Counted from the first letter of the stretch, positions 51,968-61,508 are shown. The stretch is DNA of 64,000 bases from Falsirhodobacter xinxiangensis (GCF_004959935.1 NZ_SMYN01000005.1:186001-250000), one strand, 5' to 3'. Program-made: numbers and translations. Notes: generated by a model not told the origin, from the sequence alone.

Positions 51968-52384
51968 ATGCTGAAGAACGTGAACCCGCTGCTGACGGGC
52001 GATTTGCTGGCGATCCTGTCGGATATGGGCCATGGCGACGAGGTGGTCATCACCGACGCCAACTTCCCCGCCGATGCGGTGGCGCAACGGCTGGTGCGCC
52101 TGCCGGTCAGCGCGACCGATGTGCTGGACGCGGTGTTGTCGGTGATCCCGCTGGACGATTTCGTGGATGCGCCCTCGGCCGCGATGGATGCGCCGGAGCG
52201 GCCCGCGATCTATACCGATTTCCAGTCCGCGATGGACGCGTCCGAAGGGCGCAGCGTCGGGCTGGAACTGATCGACCGTTTCGAATTCTATGACCGCGCC
52301 AAGGCCGCCTATGCTGTCATCGCGACGGGCGAGCGTCGGCTTTACGCCAACATCATTCTGAAGAAAGGCGTGCTGCGTGCTTGA
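51968..52384 (+). CDS. fucU: L-fucose mutarotase (RbsD/FucU family)
   Basis: A 138-residue cytoplasmic protein. MLKNVNPLLTGDLLAILSDMGHGDEVVITDANFPA is the diagnostic N-terminus of FucU, with the catalytic His in MGHGD and Asp in TDANFP, and the C-terminal YANIILKKGV. It interconverts alpha and beta anomers of L-fucose for the dehydrogenase encoded 2 bases upstream. It overlaps the lactonase gene by 8 bases. Confidence 0.93.
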   Translation: MLKNVNPLLTGDLLAILSDMGHGDEVVITDANFPADAVAQRLVRLPVSATDVLDAVLSVIPLDDFVDAPSAAMDAPERPAIYTDFQSAMDASEGRSVGLELIDRFEFYDRAKAAYAVIATGERRLYANIILKKGVLRA

Positions 52385-53204
52385 CGCCCATCAGCATTTC
52401 TGGCGCATCGACCGGGGCGACTATGGCTGGATGAGCCCGGATCTGAAGCCGCTTTATCGCGATTTCGGCCCCGAGGATCTGGCCCCCCTGATGGCAGAGG
52501 CGGGCATCACCCGGACCGTGCTGGTGCAGGCCGCCGAGACGGAGGCCGAGACCGACTTCCTTCTGGACATCGCCGCGCGCACGGATTTCGTCGCCGGGGT
52601 CGTCGGCTGGCTGGACATGCTGTCGGGCGATTTCGCCGCGCGGCTGGACCATTACGCCGCGCGCCCGAAATGGATCGGGCTGCGGCCCATGCTTCAGGAA
52701 CATGATCCGGCGATGATCGACGATCCGCGTTTCCGCGCGGGTCTGGCCGAGGTCGCCCGGCGGGGCATTCCCTTCGACATCCTGACCTTTCCGCGCCATC
52801 TGCCCGCGATGGTCGATGCCGTGCGCGGGGCACGGGGGCTGCACGCGATCCTCGACCACATCTCCAAGCCCGACATGACGGGGCCGGTCGATCCCGCATG
52901 GGCGGCGGGCATCCGGGCGCTGGCGGCGGTGCCGGGGCTGCATTGCAAGATCTCTGGTCTGGTGACCGAGGCGGGGGCGGGTTGGACGCCCGACCGCATC
53001 CGCCCCTTCGTCGATCTGGTGGCCGATGCCTTCGGGCCGGAGCGGCTGGTCTTCGGGTCGGACTGGCCCGTCTGCACCCTTGCCGCCAGCCATGCGCAGG
53101 TGGTGGACCTTGCCCGCGACCTGCTGGGGCGGCGTTACGATGCCGAACAGATGCGCGGGATCATGGAGACCAACGGGCTGCGGTTCTATCGCATCGGCGG
53201 CTGA
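52377..53204 (+). CDS. Amidohydrolase-family lactonase (L-fuconolactonase type)
   Basis: A 275-residue TIM-barrel metal hydrolase. DAHQHFW at the N-terminus (HxH), a central LDHISKPDM (His) and VFGSDWPVCTL (Asp) are the amidohydrolase-2 ligand set shared by L-fuconolactonase and L-rhamnono-lactonase. It would open the lactone made by the aldo/keto reductase. The start is GTG (GTGCTTGAC) inside the end of fucU, an 8-base overlap. Last gene of the tightly coupled run. Confidence 0.88.
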   Translation: MLDAHQHFWRIDRGDYGWMSPDLKPLYRDFGPEDLAPLMAEAGITRTVLVQAAETEAETDFLLDIAARTDFVAGVVGWLDMLSGDFAARLDHYAARPKWIGLRPMLQEHDPAMIDDPRFRAGLAEVARRGIPFDILTFPRHLPAMVDAVRGARGLHAILDHISKPDMTGPVDPAWAAGIRALAAVPGLHCKISGLVTEAGAGWTPDRIRPFVDLVADAFGPERLVFGSDWPVCTLAASHAQVVDLARDLLGRRYDAEQMRGIMETNGLRFYRIGG

Positions 53205-53213
53205 TCGCCGGCA

Positions 53214-53232
53214 GTCCGCTTGTCTTGCGGAC
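53214..53232 (+). terminator. Short hairpin after the lactonase gene
   Basis: A 6-bp stem GTCCGC / GCGGAC with a 7-base loop lies 10 bases after the lactonase stop. No T-tract follows, so a processing or weak termination site is as likely. Confidence 0.3.
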
Positions 53233-53319
53233 ACAAAGCCCGGACAGTGCCCAAGGCGGCTGCGCTGGTCAGGGATACACGGAGGCCACCGCAGCGCGCC
53301 CATTCATGCGGAGGACACC

Positions 53320-54840
53320 ATGATACACCCTGCTGACCATCGGCCCAAGAGCGGCCGCGGCGCCATCCTTGGCCTTGCGATGGCTTGCCTTCCCGGCGCG
53401 GCGCTCGCCCAGCCGGCCGAGCCGCGCGACAGCTTCTTCTGGATCGGCGAGATCAACAAGGCCAGCGCCGTCATCAACAGCGAGGAAGGCCTGCTCGATC
53501 CCGCGCTGGCCCCCGGTATCGCCGCGGCCTTGGTCAAGGTGCTGGAAGACGGGGACGAACCGGGCGCGAAACGTCCGCAAAGCGTCATCACCTTCGAGCC
53601 GCTGCTGATCGAGGCGGGCGGGCAGAACGTCACCTTGCTTCATGCCGGGCGGTCCAGTCAGGACATGCTTTCGACCGCGCGTGCCGCGCTTTTGCGCGAA
53701 CGGCTGCTCGATCTGGCCGATCAGTTGAACATGACCACGCGCACGATGGTCGAACTTGCCGCGCGGCATGCGGGCACCATCGTTCCGAATTACACCAACG
53801 GCGTCGCCGCCCAGCCCAACAGCTATGGTCACTATCTTCTTGGCCATGCCGCCGGGCTGGACCGCGATGCCGAACGCCTGCGCGAGGCCTATGTGCGGCT
53901 GGACCGATCCGCCATGGGAACGACGGTTCTGAACGGGACGAGCTGGCCGCTGAACCGCGAGCGGATGGCCGATTACCTCGGCTTTGCCGCCGTGGTCGAC
54001 AACGCCTATGACGCGGCCCAGATCGCCCCCGTCGATCAGGCGGTGGAGCTTTCGTCCATCGTCACCTCGATCGCCCTGCATTCGGGCAGCTTCATCGAGG
54101 ATGTCATGGGCCAATACGGTCAGACCCGTCCATGGATTCTGCTGGAGGAGGGGGGCGACAACACCTATGTCTCCAGCGCGATGCCGCAAAAGCGCAATCC
54201 GGGCATCCTGAATTCCACCCGCAGCGACGCATCCGAGGCGCTGACGCTGGCGATGGGCCCGGCCCTGCAAGCCCACAACCTGCCGCCGGGGATGAGCGAT
54301 GCCAAAAGCCCCGGCCGCAACGGCGAGATGATGGAGGCCGCCACCGAAGTGCTGGCGGGGCTTAACGACATCCTCGGCGCGCTGAACATCAACCCCGACC
54401 GCGCGATGGAGGAGTTGAACGGCGACTGGACCGCGTCGCAGGAACTGGCGGACCTTCTGATGCGCGAACACGCGATGCCGTTCCGGGTCGGGCACCATTT
54501 CTCGTCCGAGATCGTGACCCATGCGCGGCAGGAAGGGCTGGGTCCGTTGGACTTCCCCTATGCCGAAGCGCAGCGGATCTATGCCGAGGCGGTCGAAGGG
54601 ACGGAATACCCGCAGAATCTGCCCATCACCGAGGACGCATTCCGCGCCACGCTCGATCCCGCCGCCATCATCCGCGCCCGTGCCACGGCAGGTGGTCCCC
54701 AGCCGGCAGAGATGGAGCGGATGATCGGAGCGGCGCGCGACCGACTGACGGCGCAGGACGCATGGATCGCCGAAAGACGCACGCATATCGAAGACTCCCT
54801 GGCGCGGCTCGACCGGGACTTCGCGCGGTTTCTGGAGTAA
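53320..54840 (+). CDS. Exported argininosuccinate lyase / fumarase superfamily protein
   Basis: A 506-residue protein. It opens with a Sec signal peptide (hydrophobic AILGLAMACLPGAALA, cleavage before QPAEPRD), which cytoplasmic lyases never carry. The rest follows the argininosuccinate lyase fold: NSYGHYLLGHAAGLDRDAERL, MGTTVLNGTSWPLNRE, and the superfamily signature SSAMPQKRNPG. However the lyase motif YTHLQ-x-AQP is YTNGVAAQP here, so the catalytic His is replaced by Asn. GGAGG 5 bases upstream supports the ATG. It sits between the fucose-type genes and the FAH hydrolase. Substrate unknown; true argininosuccinate lyase activity is unlikely. Confidence 0.75.
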   Translation: MIHPADHRPKSGRGAILGLAMACLPGAALAQPAEPRDSFFWIGEINKASAVINSEEGLLDPALAPGIAAALVKVLEDGDEPGAKRPQSVITFEPLLIEAGGQNVTLLHAGRSSQDMLSTARAALLRERLLDLADQLNMTTRTMVELAARHAGTIVPNYTNGVAAQPNSYGHYLLGHAAGLDRDAERLREAYVRLDRSAMGTTVLNGTSWPLNRERMADYLGFAAVVDNAYDAAQIAPVDQAVELSSIVTSIALHSGSFIEDVMGQYGQTRPWILLEEGGDNTYVSSAMPQKRNPGILNSTRSDASEALTLAMGPALQAHNLPPGMSDAKSPGRNGEMMEAATEVLAGLNDILGALNINPDRAMEELNGDWTASQELADLLMREHAMPFRVGHHFSSEIVTHARQEGLGPLDFPYAEAQRIYAEAVEGTEYPQNLPITEDAFRATLDPAAIIRARATAGGPQPAEMERMIGAARDRLTAQDAWIAERRTHIEDSLARLDRDFARFLE

Positions 54841-55066
54841 TTATCCCAGCCGTCGCGAGCGGGGGAGCCTTCGAGCAGGGCTCTTCCGCTCTCCAAGGGC
54901 GCCGATGGCCGTTGGGCTTCGATGATTTGCGGGCCATCAGCGGCGATGCCGAACCGTTCGCGCTTTGGAAATCGTCCTCTTTGCCGCCGCAATCCTGCTT
55001 TGGGGGGTCGTGGAGCGCGCCGAAAAGCGCATAGAGTATTGCGCAGGAGCAAGATGATGGAATGAT

Positions 55067-55765
55067 ATGACCAAGCTGGCCGACTATGTCTTCACCCCGG
55101 AACCGACGCCGACCATCCCGGTCGCGGGCAGCGACAAGCTGTTTCCCGTGCGCCGCATCTATTGCGTCGGGCGCAACTTTGCCGAACATGCGATCGAGAT
55201 GGGGCATGACCCGGACAAGGAGCCGCCGTTCTTCTTCCAGAAGAACTCCGATGCCATCGTCCCGCCCGGCGGCGATTTCCCCTATCCGACGGAATCCAGC
55301 GACGTGCATCACGAGATCGAACTGGTTGTCGCGCTGGACAAGGGTGGCACCAACATCCCGGTCGAACACGCGCTTGACCATGTGTTCGGCTATGGCGTCG
55401 GTCTGGACATGACGCGGCGCGACCTGCAGGCGGTGTCGAAGAAGATGGGCCGCCCGTGGGAAACCGCAAAATCCTTCGAGGCGTCGGCCCCATGCTCGGC
55501 GCTGATCCCCGCCTCCGAACTGGGCCATCCGACGACAGGCGCGATAGAGGTCGAGGTGAATGGCCAGACGCGGCAGACGGGCGATCTGAACCAGATGATC
55601 TGGAAGGTGCCGGAGATGATCGCCTATCTTTCGCGCCTGTTCGAACTGCGCCCCGGCGACGTGATCTTCGCGGGCACCCCTGCGGGTGTCAGCGCGGTCG
55701 AGCGCGGCGATCTGATCACCGGCCGCGTTGCGGGCGTGGCCGAGATCGCGGTGAAGGTCGTCTGA
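55067..55765 (+). CDS. Fumarylacetoacetate hydrolase family protein (acylpyruvase type)
   Basis: A 232-residue cytoplasmic hydrolase. The N-terminal IYCVGRNFAEHAIEMG, metal ligands in HHEIELVVAL (E, E) and GYGVGLDMTRRDLQ (Asp), and the C-terminal GDVIFAGTPAGVSAV define the FAH catalytic domain of the FAHD1/fumarylpyruvate hydrolase subgroup, which splits acylpyruvates. In the oxidative L-fucose route an FAH enzyme cleaves 2,4-diketo-3-deoxy-L-fuconate to pyruvate and lactate; this gene is the only candidate in the locus. A 226-base gap without recognisable content separates it from the lyase-like gene. No clear ribosome-binding site. Confidence 0.88.
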   Translation: MTKLADYVFTPEPTPTIPVAGSDKLFPVRRIYCVGRNFAEHAIEMGHDPDKEPPFFFQKNSDAIVPPGGDFPYPTESSDVHHEIELVVALDKGGTNIPVEHALDHVFGYGVGLDMTRRDLQAVSKKMGRPWETAKSFEASAPCSALIPASELGHPTTGAIEVEVNGQTRQTGDLNQMIWKVPEMIAYLSRLFELRPGDVIFAGTPAGVSAVERGDLITGRVAGVAEIAVKVV

Positions 55766-55772
55766 TCCCAAA

Positions 55773-55792
55773 GCGGCCCCTTGCGGGGCCGC
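55773..55792 (+). terminator. Hairpin terminator after the FAH gene
   Basis: A perfect 8-bp GC stem GCGGCCCC / GGGGCCGC with a TTGC loop begins 7 bases after the stop. No T-tract follows, and the TauE gene starts 21 bases later. Confidence 0.5.
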
Positions 55793-55813
55793 TCCATCCC
55801 CCCGGAGGCGCGA

Positions 55814-56629
55814 ATGCCCATCTCTCTAACCTTGCTGACCACGTTTACCATCGTTCTCGGGCTCGTCGGCTGCGTCTCGGGGTTTCTTGCGGGCCTTCTG
55901 GGCGTCGGCGGCGGGATCATCGTGGTGCCCGTGCTGTTCCATGTGCTGGCGGCCTTCGACGTCGATCCGGCACTGCGGGCGCATATCGCCGTCGGCACCT
56001 CGCTTGCGACCATCATCCCCACCTCGTTCCAGTCCATCCGCGCACACCGCGCGCGCGGGGCGGTCGATATGGACCTGCTTCGCTGGTGGGGGCCGTTCGT
56101 CGGTTTGGGCGTCTTGATCGGTGTGTTCGTCGCCGGCGCGGTTCCCGGCGGCGTTCTGACGATGGTCTTCGGCATCGTGGCCGCCGTGGTCGCTGTTTAT
56201 ATGCTGGGGACGCGTGAAGGTTGGCATCCGTTTGCGGCGCTGCCGGGACGTCCCGCGCAGGGCGGGCTGGCAACCGCGATTGGCACCATCTCCACACTCA
56301 TGGGCATCGGGGGAGGGACCCTGACCGTGCCGGTGCTGAGCGTCTTCAGCTATCCCGTGCGCCGCGCGGTGGGCACGGCTTCGGTCGTGGGGTTGATCAT
56401 CGCGTTGCCCGGCACGCTTGGCTACATCCTGAACGGCTGGGGCCGGGAGGGGCTGCCGCCGTTTTCGCTGGGATATGTCAATCTGGCGGGCCTTGTCGCC
56501 ATCGCCGCGACCAGCATGTGGTTCGCCCCGATCGGCGCGCGCGCGGCGCATACGATGAAGCCGTCGCTGCTGCGCAAGGCGTTCGGGATTTTCCTGATGC
56601 TGACCGCGATCAAGATGCTTACCGCCTGA
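55814..56629 (+). CDS. TauE/SafE family anion exporter
   Basis: A 271-residue inner-membrane protein with about eight helices in two repeated halves, each with a glycine-rich loop: GFLAGLLGVGGGIIVVPVLF and GTISTLMGIGGGTLTVPVLS. The family exports sulfite, sulfoacetate or other organic anions. GGAGG 6 bases upstream sets ATG 55814. It follows the FAH gene after a hairpin, so it may share its transcript and could export a product of the pathway; no sulfur-metabolism gene is near. Confidence 0.88.
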   Translation: MPISLTLLTTFTIVLGLVGCVSGFLAGLLGVGGGIIVVPVLFHVLAAFDVDPALRAHIAVGTSLATIIPTSFQSIRAHRARGAVDMDLLRWWGPFVGLGVLIGVFVAGAVPGGVLTMVFGIVAAVVAVYMLGTREGWHPFAALPGRPAQGGLATAIGTISTLMGIGGGTLTVPVLSVFSYPVRRAVGTASVVGLIIALPGTLGYILNGWGREGLPPFSLGYVNLAGLVAIAATSMWFAPIGARAAHTMKPSLLRKAFGIFLMLTAIKMLTA

Positions 56630-56698
56630 ACCAACTGCGCTTTCTTGGCGGCGTTCCTCTGCCCCGCTTTGCATGGCGCTGACCGGTCCCCCGCCGCG

Positions 56699-57427
56699 CT
56701 ATATGTCGAGGCTTTGCGGAAGGATGACCAGATCGCGGATCATGACGCCCTTAGGGCGGGTCAGCATGAACAGGATCGCCTCTGCAACCTCCCCGGGCTG
56801 CATCAGGCTTCCGGCAGCCAGCGCTTCGTCCATCTTGGCTTTCGGCCAGTCGTCCAGCAGGGCGGTGACCACCGGGCCGGGCTGGATCGCCGCGACGCGC
56901 ACCCCGTCTTTCGCCACCTGCCGCCGGACCGTGTGCACGAACGCCTGAACCGCGTGCTTGGAGGCGGTATAGACGGGCTCCCACAGCACCGGGATCATGC
57001 CTGCGACCGAACTTGTGACGATGATGTCGCCGCTTTTGTGCGCGATCATGTGCGGCAGGACGGCGTGGATTGCCCGGAAGGTTGCGTTGACGTTCAGGTT
57101 CAGCATTCGGTCCCATGCGTCGGGATCGCCGGTCGCGACCTCGCCGCCGACATAGGCGCCGGCGTTGGCATGAAAGATGTCGAGCCGTTCCGTTCGCGAC
57201 AGGATCGCGGGCAGCATCCCCCGCACGCTTTCGGGATCGGTCAGATCGACGGGGACGGGGATCGCCGCCGGACCAAGGTCATGGCAGATCGCCTTCAGCT
57301 TTTCCGCGGCCCGGTCGACGAGGGCCACGGTCGCCCCCGCCGCCAGCAAGTGGCGGGCCGTCTCCAGCCCGATGCCGGAGCAGGCGCCGGTGACGGCGGC
57401 GGTCTTGCCTTGCAGGTTCCAGTTCAT
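56699..57427 (-). CDS. SDR oxidoreductase
   Basis: A 242-residue short-chain dehydrogenase with TGACSGIG cofactor loop, a Ser in VTSSVAGMI and YTASKHA (YxxxK). AAGGAG 6 bases upstream fixes the ATG. It is the distal gene of the third sugar ABC cluster, 11 bases after the permease gene, so it probably oxidises the imported sugar or polyol or its product. It is not closely similar to the SDR at 41 kb. Confidence 0.85.
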   Translation of the reverse strand: MNWNLQGKTAAVTGACSGIGLETARHLLAAGATVALVDRAAEKLKAICHDLGPAAIPVPVDLTDPESVRGMLPAILSRTERLDIFHANAGAYVGGEVATGDPDAWDRMLNLNVNATFRAIHAVLPHMIAHKSGDIIVTSSVAGMIPVLWEPVYTASKHAVQAFVHTVRRQVAKDGVRVAAIQPGPVVTALLDDWPKAKMDEALAAGSLMQPGEVAEAILFMLTRPKGVMIRDLVILPQSLDI

Positions 57428-57438
57428 ATCCGCTCCTT

Positions 57439-58683
57439 TCAAGCCCGTCCGTGTTGTGTGCGGCTGCGTCGGGCAAGGGCATCCACGATCACGGCGATGG
57501 CCAGCACTGCGCCGGTGATCATGTATCGCCAAGACGACGACAGGTTCAAAAGCGTCAACCCGTTGGAGATCGACTGGATCACGATGATCCCGAGGATGGC
57601 CGACCACGCGCTGCCGCGCCCGCCGAACAGGCTGGTGCCGCCGATCACCGCAGCGGCGATTGCGTTCAGGTTGACGTCCCCGGTGCCCGCTTGCTGGCTG
57701 GAAGTCGCGAGGCGCGAGGCCGACAGGATACCGCCCAGCGCCGCAAGGGTGGAGCACAGCATGAAGCAGCTGAAATACACGCGCTTGACGTTTATGCCCG
57801 CCCGCCGCGCCGCCTCGGCATTGCCGCCCACCGCCAGAACCGAGCGGCCCCAGCGGGTGCGCGTGATCGCATAATTCATGATCATCACCAGCAGGGCGAA
57901 GAAGCCGAACATCCACGGCACCCCACGCCCGAGGTTGAGGTAGAAGACGGCAAGCTCCAGCCCGACGGTCACGGCCAGCGCCTTCACCAGCAGCCCCCGG
58001 CCCGACCCCGGATGCAGCCGCGAACGTGCCCGGTTCGCGCGCCTGCGCATCCCAAGCACGAGGATCGCCACCCCCGGAGCCAGCGCGAGCAGGTGCGAGA
58101 GCCAATCCGGCATCACCATCAACTGGCCGAAATTCACCATCCACGACCCGTAGGGCAGGTTGATGGAGCCTGAATTGCCCAACAGGTATAGTTGAAAGCC
58201 CAGCAGCGCCAGAAGCCCCGACAGCGTGGCGACGAACGAGGGCATTCCGAACGACACGCGCAGCAGCGCATAGATTGCCCCCACCGCAGCCCCCGCCACC
58301 AGCGCCATCGCCAGCACGACCGGCAAAGGCAGTCCGGCATTGACCCAGAACACCCCTAGCAGGGCCGAGGCGACCCCGCTCATCGATCCCACCGACAGAT
58401 CGATCTCGCCCAGCAGCAGCACGCAGACGATCCCGAGCGAGATCATCCCGACGGCAGAACAATCGTAAAGCAGGTTCACGAGGTTGTTCGGCGCGATGAA
58501 GATCGGGTTGAGGCTGGTGAACACCGTGCAGATGATGACAAGCCCCACGACCACCGGCAACGACCCCAGATCGCCCGCCCTGACACGACCCGCGAAGGCG
58601 CGAAGCGTGTCGGCGATGCCCGTTTCATGCCGCACGCGGGTATCGCTGCGGTCCAGAAGTCCTTTTTCGGAATCGGTTGTCAT
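57439..58683 (-). CDS. Sugar ABC transporter permease (XylH/FrcC-like)
   Basis: A 414-residue inner-membrane permease, longer than the usual CUT2 permease because of an inserted region with basic residues ([19 protein letters not shown]) near the middle, a feature of XylH-type proteins. [37 protein letters not shown] and [14 protein letters not shown] are present. It overlaps the ATPase stop (ATGA). Confidence 0.92.
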   Translation of the reverse strand: MTTDSEKGLLDRSDTRVRHETGIADTLRAFAGRVRAGDLGSLPVVVGLVIICTVFTSLNPIFIAPNNLVNLLYDCSAVGMISLGIVCVLLLGEIDLSVGSMSGVASALLGVFWVNAGLPLPVVLAMALVAGAAVGAIYALLRVSFGMPSFVATLSGLLALLGFQLYLLGNSGSINLPYGSWMVNFGQLMVMPDWLSHLLALAPGVAILVLGMRRRANRARSRLHPGSGRGLLVKALAVTVGLELAVFYLNLGRGVPWMFGFFALLVMIMNYAITRTRWGRSVLAVGGNAEAARRAGINVKRVYFSCFMLCSTLAALGGILSASRLATSSQQAGTGDVNLNAIAAAVIGGTSLFGGRGSAWSAILGIIVIQSISNGLTLLNLSSSWRYMITGAVLAIAVIVDALARRSRTQHGRA

Positions 58684-59456
58684 GTCGGCGCCTCCACCCG
58701 GCGGGCGGCGCGTCTGCTGACCGCGTTGTCGCTGGCGCCCGTGATCGCGCCGATCAGGTCTTCGTTGGAATCGGTCGACAGGAAGACCCCGTTGTTGCGC
58801 CCCAGCCGAAGCACGACGATGCGGTCGGCCACGGCGCGTACATCCTCCATGTTGTGGCTGATCATGATGACGCCGATCCCGCGCGCCTTTACGCGTTCGA
58901 TCATGTTCAGCACCTCGGCCGTCTGCGCGACGCCAAGTGCTGCGGTCGGCTCGTCCAGCATGATGATCTTGGGGTCGAGCAAGAGGGACCGCGCGATGGC
59001 GACGGTCTGCCGTTGCCCGCCCGACAGCGACGCCACGACATCGCGGACCGAAGGAATGCGCGCAGCAAGTTCGTTCAGCAGCGTCCAGGCGCGGACCTCC
59101 ATCGCGGTTTCGTCCAGCGCGATGGGGTTCAGTTCCTGACCCAGAAAGATGTTCGCCACGACATCCAGATTCTCGCACAGGGCAAGATCCTGAAAGACCG
59201 TGGCAATGCCCAGACGCAAGGCGGCGCTTGGTCCGTTCAGTGTGACGGGCTGACCTTCGAACGCGATGTCGCCCGATGAAGGCTGGTGCACCCCGGCCAT
59301 GATCTTGACCAGCGTTGATTTGCCCGCGCCATTGTCGCCGACCAAGGCGACCACCTCGCCCGGGTGAACTTCCAGATCGATTTCAGTCAGCGCCGACACA
59401 GCGCCGAAGTTCTTGGAAATGCCGCTCAGCTTCAGCGCCGGAATGGGCTGTTCCAT
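58680..59456 (-). CDS. Sugar ABC transporter ATP-binding protein, single-NBD (FrcA-like)
   Basis: A 258-residue ATPase with one nucleotide-binding domain: Walker [12 protein letters not shown], signature LSGGQRQTV, Walker [15 protein letters not shown]-loop ISHNMED. Single-domain ATPases of this length occur in FrcBCA-type importers (fructose, mannose, ribose in rhizobia). GGGGAGG 6 bases upstream supports ATG 59456. Confidence 0.93.
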   Translation of the reverse strand: MEQPIPALKLSGISKNFGAVSALTEIDLEVHPGEVVALVGDNGAGKSTLVKIMAGVHQPSSGDIAFEGQPVTLNGPSAALRLGIATVFQDLALCENLDVVANIFLGQELNPIALDETAMEVRAWTLLNELAARIPSVRDVVASLSGGQRQTVAIARSLLLDPKIIMLDEPTAALGVAQTAEVLNMIERVKARGIGVIMISHNMEDVRAVADRIVVLRLGRNNGVFLSTDSNEDLIGAITGASDNAVSRRAARRVEAPT

Positions 59457-59509
59457 CAGACTTCCTCCCCTTGAAGGGTCGTCCGGGGCTGGCCCCGGAC
59501 GATGCCTCG

Positions 59510-60541
59510 TCACTCGATGCCCAGTTCGGCACAGCCCTCGGCGTAACGTCCGGTGCAAAGGTCGGCCGCGCTGGCGATGCCCTTGTCCACGATCTCGGCC
59601 TTCAGGGTGTCGCGGGTGACGATGGCGGGAACGAACAGTTCCGACGGGGTGTCGTAAAGCGTCGTCTTCGCCTCGGGCGTCTCTCCGTTCAGGAATTGCG
59701 CGGCGACACGGGCGGCGGCTGCCCCCACGATCTCGGACGGTTTGGAGATGGTATTGTATTGATCCCCGGCGATGATCAGTTGCAGCGCGGCGGTGGTCGC
59801 ATCGTTGCCGGTGACGGGGGGCAGGGGGTCGACGCCGGCAGCCTTGAACGCGGCGACCGCGCCGCCCGCCGTGCCGTCATTTGCGGCGACGACGCCGACG
59901 ATGCGGTCGCCGAAACGGGTGATCTGCCCGGCGGCCCATTGCTGCGCCTGCGGGGGCTCCCAATTCGGGGTGTCGTATTCGGCCAGCATCTCGTAGGGCC
60001 CGGTCTCGATCCCGGCCCGCGCCCCGTCGCGGATCAGGCGCGCGGCGGCATCGGTGGGCGAGCCGTTGATGAGCAGGACGCCACCGTTTTCGGCCGTCAC
60101 CCCTTCTGCCTGAAGATGCTGCACCAGGCTTTCGGCGATCGCCTTCCCGATCGCCTCGTTGTCGAACGAGATGTAGAAGTCGGCCGGACGTCCGGGGATC
60201 GGGCGGTCATAGGCGATCACCTTCACGTCCTGCGACTGGGCAAGCTGCACCAGCGATGCCGCCGCACCGGAATCGACCGGGTCCAGCACGATTACCTTCG
60301 CACCTTGCGCGATGGCCGAATTCACCTGCTGCTGTTGCAACGCAACGTCGCCATTGGCGTTCTGATAGATTGGGGTGCAATCGGGGCAGACGGTCTTCAA
60401 CTCTGCCTGAAACCCCGGATAGTCGTGTTCGTCATATCGGGTGGACCCCTGATCCGGCATCAGGAACGCCACCGTCTGCGCGCTTGCCGTGCCCGCGCAG
60501 ATCGCGAGCGCGGCTGCGATGGCCGTCGTGGAAATCTTCAT
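59510..60541 (-). CDS. Sugar ABC transporter, periplasmic binding protein (XylF/FrcB-like)
   Basis: A 343-residue CUT2 binding protein with signal peptide MKISTTAIAAALAICAGTASA. Family blocks include LMPDQGSTRYDEHDYPGF, QQQQVNSAIAQGAKVIVLDPVD, VIAYDRPIPGRPADFYISFDN and NDGTAGGAVAAFKAAG. The AYDRPI segment is typical of xylose/fructose-type binders. It heads the transporter genes and follows the AraC gene by 64 bases on the same strand. Confidence 0.9.
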   Translation of the reverse strand: MKISTTAIAAALAICAGTASAQTVAFLMPDQGSTRYDEHDYPGFQAELKTVCPDCTPIYQNANGDVALQQQQVNSAIAQGAKVIVLDPVDSGAAASLVQLAQSQDVKVIAYDRPIPGRPADFYISFDNEAIGKAIAESLVQHLQAEGVTAENGGVLLINGSPTDAAARLIRDGARAGIETGPYEMLAEYDTPNWEPPQAQQWAAGQITRFGDRIVGVVAANDGTAGGAVAAFKAAGVDPLPPVTGNDATTAALQLIIAGDQYNTISKPSEIVGAAAARVAAQFLNGETPEAKTTLYDTPSELFVPAIVTRDTLKAEIVDKGIASAADLCTGRYAEGCAELGIE

Positions 60542-60605
60542 GCTCTTCTCTCCCTGCTGTTGACCGCATCTCGGGCTCCTCTCCCTCCATGCGGATCTGA
60601 TTTTT

Positions 60606-61508
60606 TCAGGCTGTTCGACGTCTTCCCAGATGCCGCCAGGGGGAGACGGTCTCCTCCATCAGCGCGCGGAAGCGCGTGGGCGAGACGCCCCTTTCGGCAA
60701 GGAATCTGCGGTTGAAGTTCGACAGGTTGCGGAAGCCGGAGGCGAAACAGACGTCGGTCACTGCCATCTGTTCGTCCGAAACCAGAAGCTGGCAAGCCAG
60801 ATTGATCCGCAGCCGGTTGACGTAACGCACCAGCGGAATGCCGGTATGCCGCCGAAAGCTGCGCGAGAAGGCGGCGGGGTTCATCCCGGCGATCCGGGCA
60901 AGGTCCGGCTCGGAAAACGCCTCGGTCAGGTTGTCGCCGATATAGCGCAGGACTTCGTTCATCCTTGCCGCCATGAACAGCGAAGGGTCAGGCTCGTAGC
61001 GTCCGCTGGTCAGGGGCCGCGCATCCGCATCCGCCGCCAGCACGGCAAGCAGGCCGAAGAAATGCTCCAACCTGCGAATGCCCGTCGCCTGCACCAATTC
61101 CCTGAAGATCGGCTCCGCGGCCTGCTCGGTAGGGGCCGAAAACAGGATGCCGTTGCGACTGCGATCCAGCATCTCGCGGCAAAGCTGAAGCTCGGGCAGG
61201 GTTTGGGACGCTGCGGTCACGAAGTCCTGCGAGAATTGGCAGACCCGGTTGCGCAGGGGGATTTCCACCCCCGCATCCAGATCGCTGACCCAGTTGTGCG
61301 GCAGGTTCGGCCCGGTCATCACGAGGTTGCCCGGCGCGAACGTGCCGATGAAATCGCCGACGAAGAACCGCCCCGAGGTGGCCACGACCTGATGGATCTC
61401 GTATTCCGGATGGAAATGCCACCGCACCGTCGCAAAGGGATAGCCATGCTCCCAGGCGCGGAAGGACTGCGCGCGACCGATGCTCACCACTTCGAAGTCG
61501 GGTTTCAT
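60606..61508 (-). CDS. AraC-family transcriptional regulator
   Basis: A 300-residue regulator. The N-terminal cupin-like sensor (about 1-150; WHFHPEYEIHQVVATSGRFFVGDFIGTF-type strand region at about 30-60) precedes a C-terminal double helix-turn-helix (LARIAGMNPAAFSRSFRRHTGIPLVRYVNRLRI and FASGFRNLSNFNRRF segments, about 200-290). Cupin-bearing AraC proteins of this build bind sugars. Its position directly upstream of the XylF/FrcB-like gene suggests it controls this importer. Confidence 0.9.
   Translation of the reverse strand: MKPDFEVVSIGRAQSFRAWEHGYPFATVRWHFHPEYEIHQVVATSGRFFVGDFIGTFAPGNLVMTGPNLPHNWVSDLDAGVEIPLRNRVCQFSQDFVTAASQTLPELQLCREMLDRSRNGILFSAPTEQAAEPIFRELVQATGIRRLEHFFGLLAVLAADADARPLTSGRYEPDPSLFMAARMNEVLRYIGDNLTEAFSEPDLARIAGMNPAAFSRSFRRHTGIPLVRYVNRLRINLACQLLVSDEQMAVTDVCFASGFRNLSNFNRRFLAERGVSPTRFRALMEETVSPWRHLGRRRTA

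Noticed and set aside
54841-55066. Possible small gene between the lyase-like and FAH genes
   Set aside because: Short frames on both strands lack ribosome-binding sites and protein-like composition; nothing recognisable was found.
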